Shown: positions 33,977-44,277 of the stretch, in pieces
Layout of the letters: each line of letters begins with the position of its first letter
Position numbering within the stretch: the stretch's first letter is position 1
Source of the DNA: Pisolithus tinctorius
Lineage: Eukaryota; Basidiomycota; Agaricomycetes; Boletales; Pisolithaceae
Length of the DNA: 64,000 nucleotides
Reading direction: 5' to 3'
Assembly (NCBI GenBank): GCA_024663395.1
Contig: JANFAH010000005.1
Span: forward strand, 1,302,001 to 1,366,000
Position numbers and translations under genes: made by a program
The notes under the pieces: model-generated
The model's database searches: none
Told to the model about the DNA's origin: nothing
What the model saw: the letters and a program-made list of their open reading frames with translations, nothing else

Positions 33977-33983
33977 AAAAAAA
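33977..33983 (-). terminator. Pol III terminator of the tRNA
   Basis: Seven As on the plus strand, that is T7 on the tRNA sense strand, start three bases after the discriminator base. Confidence 0.75.
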
Positions 33984-33985
33984 GT

Positions 33986-34068
33986 TAGTCCCACCGAGGG
34001 TTGAACTCGGGACCCTTGCATAACGGTAACCTCATAAGTACAATGCTCTACCACTGAGCTATGGGACT
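33986..34068 (-). tRNA. tRNA with short intron, probable anticodon TAT (Ile)
   Basis: On the minus strand the 83 nt fold as a cloverleaf. The acceptor AGTCCCA pairs with TGGGACT. The D arm is GCTC-AGTGGTA-GAGC, the anticodon stem TTGTA/TGCAA, and the T arm CCGAG-TTCAACC-CTCGG. The discriminator is A. The internal promoter A box (TAGCTCAGTGG) and B box (AGTTCAACCC) are present. The 18-nt anticodon loop implies an 11-nt intron at the standard place after position 37, leaving loop CTTATGA and anticodon TAT. Position 37 would then be G, where tRNA-Ile should have A. The amino-acid identity is therefore less certain than the tRNA call. Confidence 0.85.
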
Positions 34069-34144
34069 GTTGTGAGGTAAGTTTATCTTCGCAATTATAA
34101 ATTGGCAGCAGAGTTTTCTGCCACACCCAAGTCGTGGTATTAAT

Positions 34145-35089
34145 CTAAGGCTCAAACAGGCTGGGTTCCTCCTCACATCCGGTAGGGGTGATGTGTAAAA
34201 ATCTCGTTCCAACCCTCCTTCCCTGCTCCTCTGAATGTGTAATCCATATGGCGGCTTTGAGCCCGCTCTCAGCCGATTTCAACTCGTCGGAGATAAAGCG
34301 CTCAACGAGAGTGGTAGAGTGAGGGTCCAAGGCCGAAGTGGGCTCTAAGGAAGTGGAGAGTGTTACCTTCTCGCACAAAGGGGGGTACATAGGGTGAACT
34401 GACCGTCCAGTAAGAGTACTTCGGCAGTGTCGAGACCAACGGCAATTGCCAAAGCGATTCTTTGCGACTCTCCACCGCTCAAGTTAGACCAACTCCGATC
34501 CCATAATTCTTCGTCTATGCCCCACGCGTTGGCGACCTCAATCGGGTATGTTAGATCGCTATTACCTCTACGAACAGTTGTTTTTGGCGCGCGAGAGCTA
34601 AACGAAGACACAGTCTGGAGAAAATCTCGAGGGGTTCCGGCAAGCAATGATGGTCTCTGAGGAACGTAGGAAACCTTTGTCCTGTACGTAGGGACGCCTG
34701 GAGGATCGTGTCAGTCCTCGTTTGACGTACGGCAATCTGCCACAAGGGCATACCATAGGACTTAGGCGCCCTTACAGAACCCGCGCACTTAGATCGACTT
34801 GACGAACTCGGAAGCATGTAGACTCACCGGCCTCTGTATAACACCTCGCCACCATATATGTTCAAGTGAGCGACACATTTGAGAAGGGAAGTCTTCCTTT
34901 TACAGAGGATAAAAGATATAAGTACTGTTTTGAATCATCTCTTGGTAAAGGTAAACCGCACCCAACACCACTTTTCCCTTGCAGAACGACAACATCTCCT
35001 TCGTTGACGTCGAAGTTCAAGTTCGAAAATATCTTGTGATCCTTGTCCCTTGCGCAGCTGAGGTCGCGGACTCGGAGCAGTCCTGCCAT
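34145..35089 (-). CDS. Single ABC-type ATPase without membrane domain (FetA/STAR1-like)
   Basis: A compact ATP-binding cassette of about 260 residues. The ATG at 35089 gives MAGLLRVRDLSC. Then come FSNLNFDVNEGDVVVLQGKSGVG, joined over an intron to KTSLLKCVAHL (Walker A). Next are GGEVLYRGR, VSYVPQRPSLLAGTPRDFL (Q-loop), WSNLSGGESQRIALAIAVGL (ABC signature), EVLLLDG (Walker B) joined to EPTSALDPHST (Walker B Glu and D-loop), and AAIWITHSEEQ (H-loop His). All ATPase motifs are intact. No transmembrane helices are present. The YVPQRP..LLAGTP sequence recalls bacterial FetA and plant STAR1, whose permease partner is a separate protein. No such permease gene is next to it, so the partner and substrate are unknown. 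Confidence 0.85.
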
Positions 35090-35526
35090 CGCACCTCCGA
35101 AGTGGTGAGAGCAAGTCACGATGGCGGCCTCATGTCGGGCAATGTGCCTTCTCACGGAGAGCCTTGCAGGAAAGTGACAGGTGCTCAGGAGAGTCCCATG
35201 TGACCTACATAAGTGACATTACAATGACTGGCGACAATTTGTGCCAGTAGTAGGAACTCGTAATAGGACACTCAGAACGATTTATTGCAGCACTCTACCC
35301 CACAAGAGTAACCAAGGAATCTTCCAGAGGTCTATCGCACGACAGGGAGAAACTCACCGAGAAAGGGAAAAACTCAAACCCTACACGTCATTACGTCTTG
35401 ACGGTTCCCACTGAGGACGGTCTACACCCACATACCTCACGCATATCTGATCCTTAAGTGTAGGGACGAACTTGAGATGGAATATAACGTGCAATTAGTG
35501 TCTCAAGTATGAATCTAGATGTAGCG
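35090..35526 (-). promoter_or_regulatory. Upstream region of the ABC ATPase
   Basis: About 440 bp between the TOM40 stop and the ABC ATPase start, both on the minus strand. I see no gene in it and no obvious TATA box. Confidence 0.4.
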
Positions 35527-36779
35527 TTATATGATCTGCGGTTGAGGAGGCGCTCCCATCTCTTCCGGAGTCAAGTTGGAGCTCTCTATCATCACGCCAA
35601 CGCCCACCTTGGCAGCGTTCTGCATCGCCATTGTCAGAAATAGATATTTAGTGACAGACAGGTCAGGCTCACCTTGAAGTGGTCGATTTCGCCGGAAACC
35701 AAGAACGCAAAGGTGGGGGCAAACCTCTGCTCTAGCAAAGCAGATACCTTGCCTGTTGAGTCCAGTTGAGCCCTGAACGTCGACATGCGAAGGTCGTATT
35801 TGGCGCCGAGAGTGGCGATGGCGTCTCGTCGTGAAGGAGCTGCAATTACCTGAAGGTCCGCTGCGACCTCTACCTTGTCACTCAACTTCTGCCAGTAAGT
35901 GGTCTGCAATATGCCGGAAGGTTGGACTTGGGCAGTAGCGATCCAGTCCTTTTTGGTACCCGTGTACTTTGCAAGGTATGAAGTGGCGAGCTCCGTCAGT
36001 TCCGGTGACTGCCGCTGGTAAAGTGACTCGAAGCCCAGAGCGAGATTCTTAGTGACGGACTGGAAATAGCTTCCGATGTAGATTCCGGATAAGTCTGAAG
36101 GGGAAGGATTGACGGCTTTGAAGTTTAAGGAGTAATCTCGTCCCTGGTAGTCCTGTTCCAACTGAAGCATACTGTGACCAGGCTGATGGGAGAGCTGAAT
36201 ATTGCGGTGAGATGGTATGACTGACGGTGAAGTAGTAAAACCGACCTGAGCCTGCATCTTTGAGATAAAATTCTCCGACCAGCCTTGGTTGCATCTGGCA
36301 TTGACATTGCCCTCGTGATCCACGCTTCCCTGTAGGAATACCTGACAACAAGAGTGAGACAGGGACGTCGTGACGTAAGGGATATAATCACGCTATTGGT
36401 GGCATACACGGCACCGAAGTTGTATGCAGGAGGTGCGGTCTGCGAGCCCAATGAGAAGGAGTGGGTCACCTGGAACGCAGGGACCATCGAGAGTGATTTG
36501 GTGAGGTCGGCCTTGGCGCCATCGAACATGAAATTGGTCAGGTGAGTTACTGTGGAGGATGTACGGTCTGTATGGCATTCCAGATCAGTGACACGGACAC
36601 GCACGCTTGACTTCTTTCTGCAAGTTCTCGACGGTGCCAGGATTCGGAAGGTCGAGTGACCGCCGCCATTCTGAAAAGCGAGTGTACAGGCTCGTCACTG
36701 GAGAGAGAAACGACTGCTTCTCAGACGACAACGACGGCACTGAGGCCTCTTTTGTGGGATGAACGACTGTCGAGGCCAT
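35527..36779 (-). CDS. TOM40: TOM40, mitochondrial outer-membrane import pore
   Basis: Tom40 is the beta-barrel channel through which almost all mitochondrial precursors pass. The ATG at 36779 opens MASTVVHPTKEASVPSL, followed by LDLPNPGTVENLQKEVKR, a conserved block before the barrel. Barrel strands include LTNFMFDGAKADLTKSLSM, FQVTHSFSLGSQTAPPAYNF, GSVDHEGNVNARCNQGW, DYQGRDYSLNFKAVNPSPSDLSG, GIYIGSYFQSVTKNLALGFE, LGAKYDLRMSTFRAQLDSTG and ALLEQRFAPTFAFLVSGEIDHFK. The last exon gives AAKVGVGVMIESSNLTPEE and ends QPQII; its GVGVMIE is the last barrel strand with a Tom40-type beta-signal. Length is about 350 residues. The start is 170 bp from the divergent mannosyltransferase start. Confidence 0.95.
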
Positions 36780-36949
36780 GGACGCGTCGGAAATGCCGTT
36801 CAGCAAAGAAAAAAAACAAACAACGTACTTGGGAAAAAATAATTAAATAAATAGTTAACTCTGGTTGAACCACGTGGCCCAGTGGCTGTGCAGTGAAGAG
36901 TTGACCCCGCAGTGCAAACCAGCGGCTGGCAGGTCACAGCTGCACCAAG

Positions 36950-38644
36950 ATGATGACGCCTACGCGTTACATCGTACTGGTCTTGACAATACTCGTACGT
37001 ATTCCCCGTCGAACAGAACTTCCACCCGTCTGAACTCATCCCCGCTGCCAGATCAGTCTACATTACATTCTCACCATCACTCACGAGGAATACGGAAAGG
37101 CTACCGCCGTTTCCCGCCTCACCGGTTATATCAAAGGCCCTCAACCGCCTTACAAAGACGGTGTACCAGAGCAGTATTACAAGCCCTCGGATCCTGTTGC
37201 GCTCCCAGAACGAAAGGCCAATGCTACCTTTGTCATGCTCGTCCGCAACACGGATGGACCTGGCATCATGAACAGCATGAAACAAATCGAAGACAGATTC
37301 AACAGGAAATTTCAGTACCCATATGTCTTCCTGAACGACAAACCCTTCACCGAGAACTTCAAAAAGTGAGCCCTCTGTGTGAGACTCGCACCTTTCACTG
37401 ATCCCTCTCACGCCAGATACGTCTCCCAGCTCACTGATGCCCCGGTGGAGTTTGGCATCGTACCGCCGGAACATTGGAAACAGCCAGAGTGGATCGACGA
37501 GCAAAAAGCCACCGCTGCACGGGAAGACATGATGAGAAACAATGTAATTTACGGAGGTACGTAGATCACGTCTTACGTTGTACCCGTTGAGTCACCCTGC
37601 GCCAGGAAGTATAACGTATGTTCCTAGTGACCCTGGAATGCCCCGACACTCACCGATAATTCAGGTACCGCAACATGTGTCGATTCAACTCAGGCGTATG
37701 CGGGTCCCTTCTTGATTCCAGCCGTTGTTGACCGTTTTACAGTTCTTCTACAGACAAGAATTACTCCAGAAATATCGGTATTACTGGAGAGTGGAGTGAG
37801 CTCCAACGTACCATACAGTGAAAACTACTTACAGGTCCTGTGCAGGCCAGACGTCAAGTATTTCTGCGACATTGACTACGACCCGTTCTTGTTAATGCAA
37901 GATCAAAACAAAGTTTATGGTGTGCCTTTTCAGGTTTTCAAAAGATTCTTAGCGGTAACACTGGTCAGGGTTTACCGTCTCTTTATACGAATATGAAGCA
38001 ACCATCCCCACCTTGTGGCAGACCGTAAAGGGTATGCTACGCAAATTTAGGTGTCATGCAACACCTTAAAGGTTTCTTCAGAATTCCTAGACGAGAATCC
38101 GGAGCTGCTCCCAGCCGACAATGCCTTCTCATTCATCTCCGACGATGGTGGTCTAACGTACAACCGCTGTCACTGTACGTTCATTTCTGATATGTTCTGG
38201 AAGATGATTCTCATCGTTTTGGATAGTTTGGAGCAACTTTGAGATTGGCGATATGGACTTCTGGCGAGGTGAAGCGTATTCAAAATTCTTTGACTACCTT
38301 GATTCCAAGGGTGGCTTTTACTATGAGGTACGTTGTTGGTCGTATCCACTATATTCTACCGTCTCAATTATCATCCAGCGCTGGGGAGATGCACCAGTGC
38401 ATAGCTTAGGAGCCGCCCTGTTCGCTAATAAGAGTCAAATTCATTTCTTCAATGATATCGGATATCGACATGAGCCGTTCCAGCACTGTCCACAAGGAGA
38501 TATCCATACAAACGGCAAGTGTTGGTGTGATCCCGGTGCAAACTTTGGTAGGTTCCGTGCCCCCACTCAGTTCGATCGCTGTACTGACTTTGCGTAGACT
38601 ACGAGTGGTACTCGTGCTTGAGCCGCTATGACAAACTGTTCTAA
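36950..38644 (+). CDS. Kre2/Mnt1-family alpha-1,2-mannosyltransferase (GT15)
   Basis: GT15 enzymes add alpha-1,2-mannose from GDP-mannose to O- and N-glycans in the Golgi. The start MMTPTRYIVLVLTILISLHYIL is a type II signal anchor, with the first intron inside it. The stem (PYKDGVPEQYY) leads into the catalytic domain: KANATFVMLVRN, MNSMKQIEDRFN, YPYVFLNDKPFTENFK, EHWKQPEWIDE, YRNMCRFNSG joined to FFYRQELLQKYRYYWRVEPDVKYFCDID, YDPFLLMQDQ, YGFTVSLYEYEATIPTLW, FWSNFEIGDMDFWRGEAY, GGFYYERWGDAPVHSLG and FFNDIGYRHEPFQHCP. The end is CWCDPGANF joined to DYEWYSCLSRYDKLF. All joins I checked use GT-AG introns. No frameshift is needed, although the plus-strand ORFs look broken without splicing. Confidence 0.94.
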
Positions 38645-38860
38645 TTAGTTCATATTCCCGTATTTCACTAGTGATGACCGAGCTTGGGAGGACAGCCTAG
38701 ATGGTCGTTCGCCACATTCTATACCCTCCCTGTCGTAGAAACACTGCAGAACATGATAGTATATAATGATACATATGATATGCAGGTGTGTGCGTAGATC
38801 CTCCGTGAACAGTGTGACATTTTGAAAAGCAAGGTAGTAACCTTAGGAAGAAGTTTCGTA

Positions 38861-41800
38861 TCACAGGATGGATTGCGAATAGTACTGAAACTGTGGTCAC
38901 AGTCATATGGCGCAGTACGAAGAAAAACGACAAAATAACGCACAGAATCATATAACCTAGTCCAGTTGGATCCCAGGGAGCTATCGATCAACCGATCCAC
39001 GTACTCCCGAACAAGAGAATGCGTGAGGGCTGGCTGGAAACGATCGCGGAGCTGATTCGCCGTTTGCTCTCCGAAAGCGACAAAACACGGCAGTGTCGAA
39101 TCTAAAAACAAGTTAGATAGTCCCCGTGACTCCAGTACTTATGGAATAGTACTTTTCTGCATCAGCTCCACCAACGCTGCTTACACGGTCAAAAACTGGT
39201 CGGAGAACGAAGCGATGATTGCTTACTGATAATCCTATCACAATGTTTCCGTGCAGCCTCGAATCCCTCGTGGAATAACCGCTTGAATTCCAGGAATGGC
39301 TCACCCTCGACGCCGCCAAGTACCTCGACGTATTCAGGCGGCAATTTAAAAGGTGCAGCCTCGAAACCGATATTACCGGGGGAATTGGACAGCATGAAAC
39401 CGAAGTCAATGTGGATCAGGTGTCCCTCTGGGTCAAGTAGAATATTGCCGTTATGGCGGTCCTTTATCTGGAGAAGATAAGTGACAATGGAATATCCTGG
39501 TTGCGCACCGGTCAAATCTTTTGTCGGAGTAGAAAACCAGCGTCTTTACCTGCAAGGGACTTGGCGAAGTTCCGTTGTGCTCGGAGGAATTTGGCGGTTG
39601 AGGGATCACCATACGTAGATTTAAAGTGATCCAGTAAGGTTACATGTCCTAGCCGACCTTGTGCTAAACGTCGGGCATATTCAGCCTTCTTGATCGAATG
39701 GATGGAAACGGCATCATTGATTGTCTCTACGAGTCCCGAGGATGCACCCGTGATGAGTATCCGGAAGCTGCAGAAATTGAGCGTTCAATCTACCTTACAA
39801 ATCATAGAGAGAAGACTCACTAGCGAACCCAACACTGACATTTCTCTTCCTGCCATATCTGCCCAAACTCACGAACGAGCTGGACTGCAACCTGTTCCTG
39901 CCGCAAATCTCCCCCGGTTTTGACAATGACAGAGACGCAGTCCCAATTTGCTTGTGGTCATTCAGTTACACACAAGGAAATAATTCAGTGGAATCCTTAC
40001 CCAAGTGACCATAAGGTGACGCGTGGCGTATACGACTCTGCACCAAAAATATACTTGGAGGGCGACGGGAATGATGGCAAACACTACCCACCTTTTTGGT
40101 AGCCCATGACTCGCTGAGTACCACAGCAGATGGGTCGGCCTTGCTAAGTTCCTGCTTAATTATCCCCTCGTCCTCCGCTGTCTTCCACCCACTGGACTCT
40201 GCAAGTCCCATTTCTCCTTCACGCATCCGTTCCATCCGTTCCTCTTCAAGTGAGATCATTTCCTTCATGATTCTATCACGGATGGAAGCAGCTTCGGCGT
40301 GGTTTACTCGCATGCGAGTGGTCGGTGCTGGAGGCGAGGCATCAGAAGGCCTTGGCTTGCCACCTAGCGACGGGTGAAGGGGTCCATGTGATCCTTGGTC
40401 GGATGCAAAGTTAAGCCAACCTGATCCAGCGAGCCAACTAAGAGGCCCCGATGGGGCAGACGAAGACGAAGGAGCATCTTGTGCAGAGGGCGTTGCTAAC
40501 CCGGACCCGGGTGGTCCACTAAGTGGCGTAACAGTCTCGCGCACGAGACTAGCATTTAGCTGAGCAAGCATAACAGCTGCAGTTCGCATCCGTTCGGAAT
40601 AGTCGTCCAAAGACAGAGATCTCCCGCTAGTTGCCGTCCTGCTGTCCAATGACGAGGTCGTGCCTTGTTCCACCGTGGATGGAGACGGCGCCGATTGTGT
40701 GCGTGACCATGCTACTAATTCTAGCTCCCTGTTCTTCGGTGGAGGAGGCAGAACAATAGATTCCTCGAGGTCTATGGGGCCACGCAGCGACTGGCCGGCG
40801 CCGTATAGCTGTTCAACCAAATCTACCTCCTGCTCGTCTTGAACAAGCGAGGTGGTACTATCAGACGGGAGCGTGAGTACAGGAGTTTCAGGACCTGTCT
40901 CATTACCCTCTTCTTGTATGTCTGCCGAATCTTTGCCTAGCACACCATTTGAACCAATGACATTCACCCCCTCCGAGGCTGGGCCACGCAGCGACTTCAT
41001 ACGAGGTACTGTGAATGGGATTAGATCTCGCGATGTACCCTTCTCTTCACTTTCTTTGGTCACAATCCTCTTTAGTATCTCCTTGTTCCCTCGTTTGGTT
41101 GGGTCGAAGTCAAGATCATCGTGCAGGATTTCAATATGAAGAAGATATGGAGCTCGCTCTGCGGAGTTGAGAACAACAGACTCCCCTGGCGAGATGCGGA
41201 CGATCCTATGATGTGGTTGGGTAGCAACACCAGAGGGTAGAGGGCTTATGGTGTCAGAAGACGAGCACCACATTGGCATGCAAACCTGTCGAGACAAAAT
41301 GAGACGACGAGAAGCCACCACTTGGCTTACAAACCTCAGCAGGTAATTTATGGTTCAGAGCGGTCAGCTCTGCTCGTAGGGCACTTATCCGCGCAGGCTT
41401 TGGCACGACAAGTAGGTGATTGGATATTTCCTCCAATGCGAGCAAGAATAAAATCTGAGGAGGCATGCTTACACTGCAGGTGAAAATTAAACAGTGGAAT
41501 TACCCACCTCCGACTGACAGTAATGACTTCTGAGGAGATAAGACTGAGATTGAATGTCATAGCGTTCAAGTAGAGTATCTGCAGGTAGTGTGCTTTGCCT
41601 TAAAGGCGAGTGGGAAGAGGGTATCGAGGGCAGGGACTGGTATGGGTTCGGCGGAAGTGCAGGGTTTAATGGATCAAGTTGGTCGAGGGGATCCTCCGAC
41701 AGGTGAGATCGGTGTAGATTATGCACTAGCGTAAGGGCAGGACTTGTCCGGGCACCGACGATCGTTTTCCTACGTCCTAGGGGAGAGCGGCAGGGTCGAG

Positions 41801-42657
41801 GTACAGTGTTAGGACGCGACGCTTCTTCCAACCCGGAGACACCGTCATCTTCCACCTTCTCGTCCGAAGTATTGCTGTCATCTTCTGCAGCATCAGGGCT
41901 ACCGGAAGGAGCACTTGCTGGTGGTTCTTCGTTGGTATTTACCCCTTTCTCCTCTATAACATCACCCTCTACCCGGCCCTGTTGCAAAGCAACTTCACCC
42001 ATGATCTCAGTTAACCCGGGCATCGCAGGGGCTCCCGCAAAGACGAGCCCAATCCCGACAAGAGCAGGTTCGACGCGCGGTTTAACTCGCTTACGAGCGA
42101 ATCGTGATTGAAATGACACGGTTAACCCAGAGTAAGGAACTGATGCGGGAGAGGGTAAGTCGGCGAAAATGATTTCATGACACCGATGCAAAGTCCTTTG
42201 ACAGACTTGGAAGGCTGGTGAGTTGGGACATGCGGACAAGTCCTGAAGGGATGCCTGCATGTAAAACAGTGTCTACGCGCGTCTTAAGTGGCCTGTATGG
42301 GTACACCAGAGGAAAGAGAAAGACCGACGACGCGTACCATCACTGCAATGTGCGTAGAGCGTTGCGCGATCTCGACCACGAAGCACTCGAGCGCTCGCGA
42401 GTTTGATGGCCGAGTAACAAGCAAGTGGCTAGCAGGAGGATGAGATGTGACGAGAATGTAAGGCCAGCGCACGACAGCATTCACCATATGAAGCCCCACA
42501 CGTCGCGTAGCTCTTGGGTGTCAAGCTCTCTCAACCTTCGGGTGAGGTAGTATGTGATGCCAATGTTGTCGGCATAGAGCATGAGGTACTTCAACGCTAC
42601 GTGGACGGAGAAGAAAGAGGGGGAAAGAAAAAGGCGAAGCAAGAGTGCATGAGACAT
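38861..42657 (-). CDS. PIK1: Phosphatidylinositol 4-kinase, PIK1/PI4K-beta type
   Basis: Pik1 makes PI4P on the Golgi and is needed for exit of secretory vesicles. The ATG at 42657 opens MSHALLLRLFLSPSFFSVHVALKYL, the helical lipid-kinase-unique region (YYLTRRLRELDTQELRDVW). A long disordered segment with Ser/Pro and acidic patches covers about 41487-42100. After YLLHIEILHDDLDFDP, the N-lobe entry, a second disordered insertion follows (about 40100-41050). The kinase C-lobe is at 39189-39515: YSIVTYLLQIKDRHNGNILLD (catalytic DRHNGN), HIDFGFMLSNSPG (DFG), FEAAPFKLPPEYVEVLGG. The last exons give CFVAFGEQTANQLRDRF, LVREYVDRLID and, after an intron, LYDSFQYYSQSIL at the stop (38861-38863). Expected length is about 1,050 residues. 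Confidence 0.94.
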
Positions 42658-42820
42658 CTCCAGACCGATGGGCAGCGCGTCCCGTCGCTGTTTGAGACAA
42701 CGAGCTGAGCGCACGGCTTCCAATCAAAATCAATGGAGTGAGCTGCTAATAATTTACTACCACAAATTACACGCCAGTGCTTCCCACGGACCACATCACT
42801 CTCGACTGCGACCGTCGACG

Positions 42821-44015
42821 ATGCTGAGGCTAATAATCGCGCTCTTGTGTCTTCCTTTCTGTCTCGCAGCCCAAAAGTCTCCACGGGACGAGCTGGTCCA
42901 GCTTGCTTCCGCTGGCAACGGTGTCATTCGCTTGGACGAGCGCACCTTCGATCTTCTTACTTCTCCGAAACGCGACTGGTCTGCTGCTATCCAACTCACG
43001 GCGCTTAACCCACAACGCAGGTGTGGTCCTTGCAAGTGAGTGCGTTCTGTTTGGACCTTGGCCGGAAATCCCAATGGCTTGCCAGGGAGTTCGACCCGTC
43101 TTTCCAGGCAGTAGCCAAGGCATGGTCCACGGTGACCCCGGAACAGAGAAACAACCACTTCTTCGCCTCTATTGACTTTGACGATGGATTTCAAGTGTTC
43201 AAGAAGGTGCTTTCTGCGAGCCCCGGGCTGACACTCGCTGATTGGTCACATATAGCTCGGCATAATGTCTGCGCCTGTAGTACACGTGTACCCAGCTGCA
43301 GAGGGCCCTAATGCCAAAACCGCGAGGAATGACCCCTTCAAATATGACTTCTCAAAGTATGGACGTCCCTATTCGATCTCATGGCTACGGCTCTTACCAT
43401 TTTTCAGCGGTTTCGAAGCCCGTCCTTTGGCTGAGCAACTTTCTAGTCATACTCCCATCCCAATTCCCTATAAAGACCCCATCAACTGGGCCCGTATTGC
43501 TTCGTTCGTTTCCCTCATTCCAATCGTAACCCTTATTTTCCGTTTTATTCGCCCAGCGCTCCAAAATCGCTGGGTATGGGCAGCAGGCACTATCCTCCTT
43601 TCCACTGTCATGACCTCCGGATACATGTTCACGCGCATCCGAGGCACGCCGTACGTGGGTCCTGACGGGGGTTGGCTTGCGGCAGGGTTTCAAACCCAAT
43701 ATGGGCAGGAAGTCCAAGTTGTCTCACTCCTTTGTGCGTCGTTACAGCCTCTTGCTCCCACCCCAGTTATACTAATGCCCACCTCAGACGGCGTCTTGGC
43801 GGGCTCTTTCGTGATGCTAATTCTCTTAGCACCTCAGCAATCGTCTCCTACACGCCAGCGCACACAGATATACATCTGGACGGCCCTCAATTTCATCTTG
43901 TTCTCTGTCCTTGTCTCTATTTTCCGCCTTAAAAATAGAGGTGAGTATGATCTGGTAGGTTCGTGCACTAATGTCCTAATGCAACATAGGTTACCCCTTC
44001 AAACTCATGTTTTAG
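42821..44015 (+). CDS. OST3: Oligosaccharyltransferase subunit OST3/OST6
   Basis: Ost3/Ost6 is an OST subunit with a lumenal thioredoxin fold that holds substrate cysteines during N-glycosylation. The ATG at 42821 gives a signal peptide (MLRLIIALLCLPFCLAAQ). The lumenal domain reads VIRLDERTFDLLTSPKRDW, then QRRCGPCK, a CxxC redox motif split from EFDPSFQAVAKAW by an intron, then FFASIDFDDGFQVFKK joined to LGIMSAPVVHVYPA. Four membrane helices follow: IASFVSLIPIVTLIFRF, WVWAAGTILLSTVMTSGYMF, GVLAGSFVMLILL and IYIWTALNFILFSVLVSIF. The short tail is RGYPFKLMF. Length is about 330 residues. The start is 163 bp from the divergent PIK1 start. Confidence 0.94.
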
Positions 44016-44277
44016 ATCATCACAAGCCGATAGCTATAATAGACAATTGTGCTGTACTTAGACCTGTTCGCATTCAAAGCGCCTTAGTCCGGAATGAGTC
44101 AAATAACAAAGAGGTGCGTATGTGTACAAAGCACGAATAGCAGAATGGAGTACCGTATACGGCCAAGCTCCCAAAGTTGCAGTCTGATGGCTATCGAGCA
44201 GCACATAAATGAAGTCAAGATATGTTGGAGGGAAAATGATGCTTCTATCTAGAATAACGTGACAATTGAGGGAGTAA

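Noticed and set aside
36950..38644. Apparent frameshifts in the mannosyltransferase
   Set aside because: Every break is explained by a short GT-AG intron that restores conserved GT15 motifs, so this is not a pseudogene.
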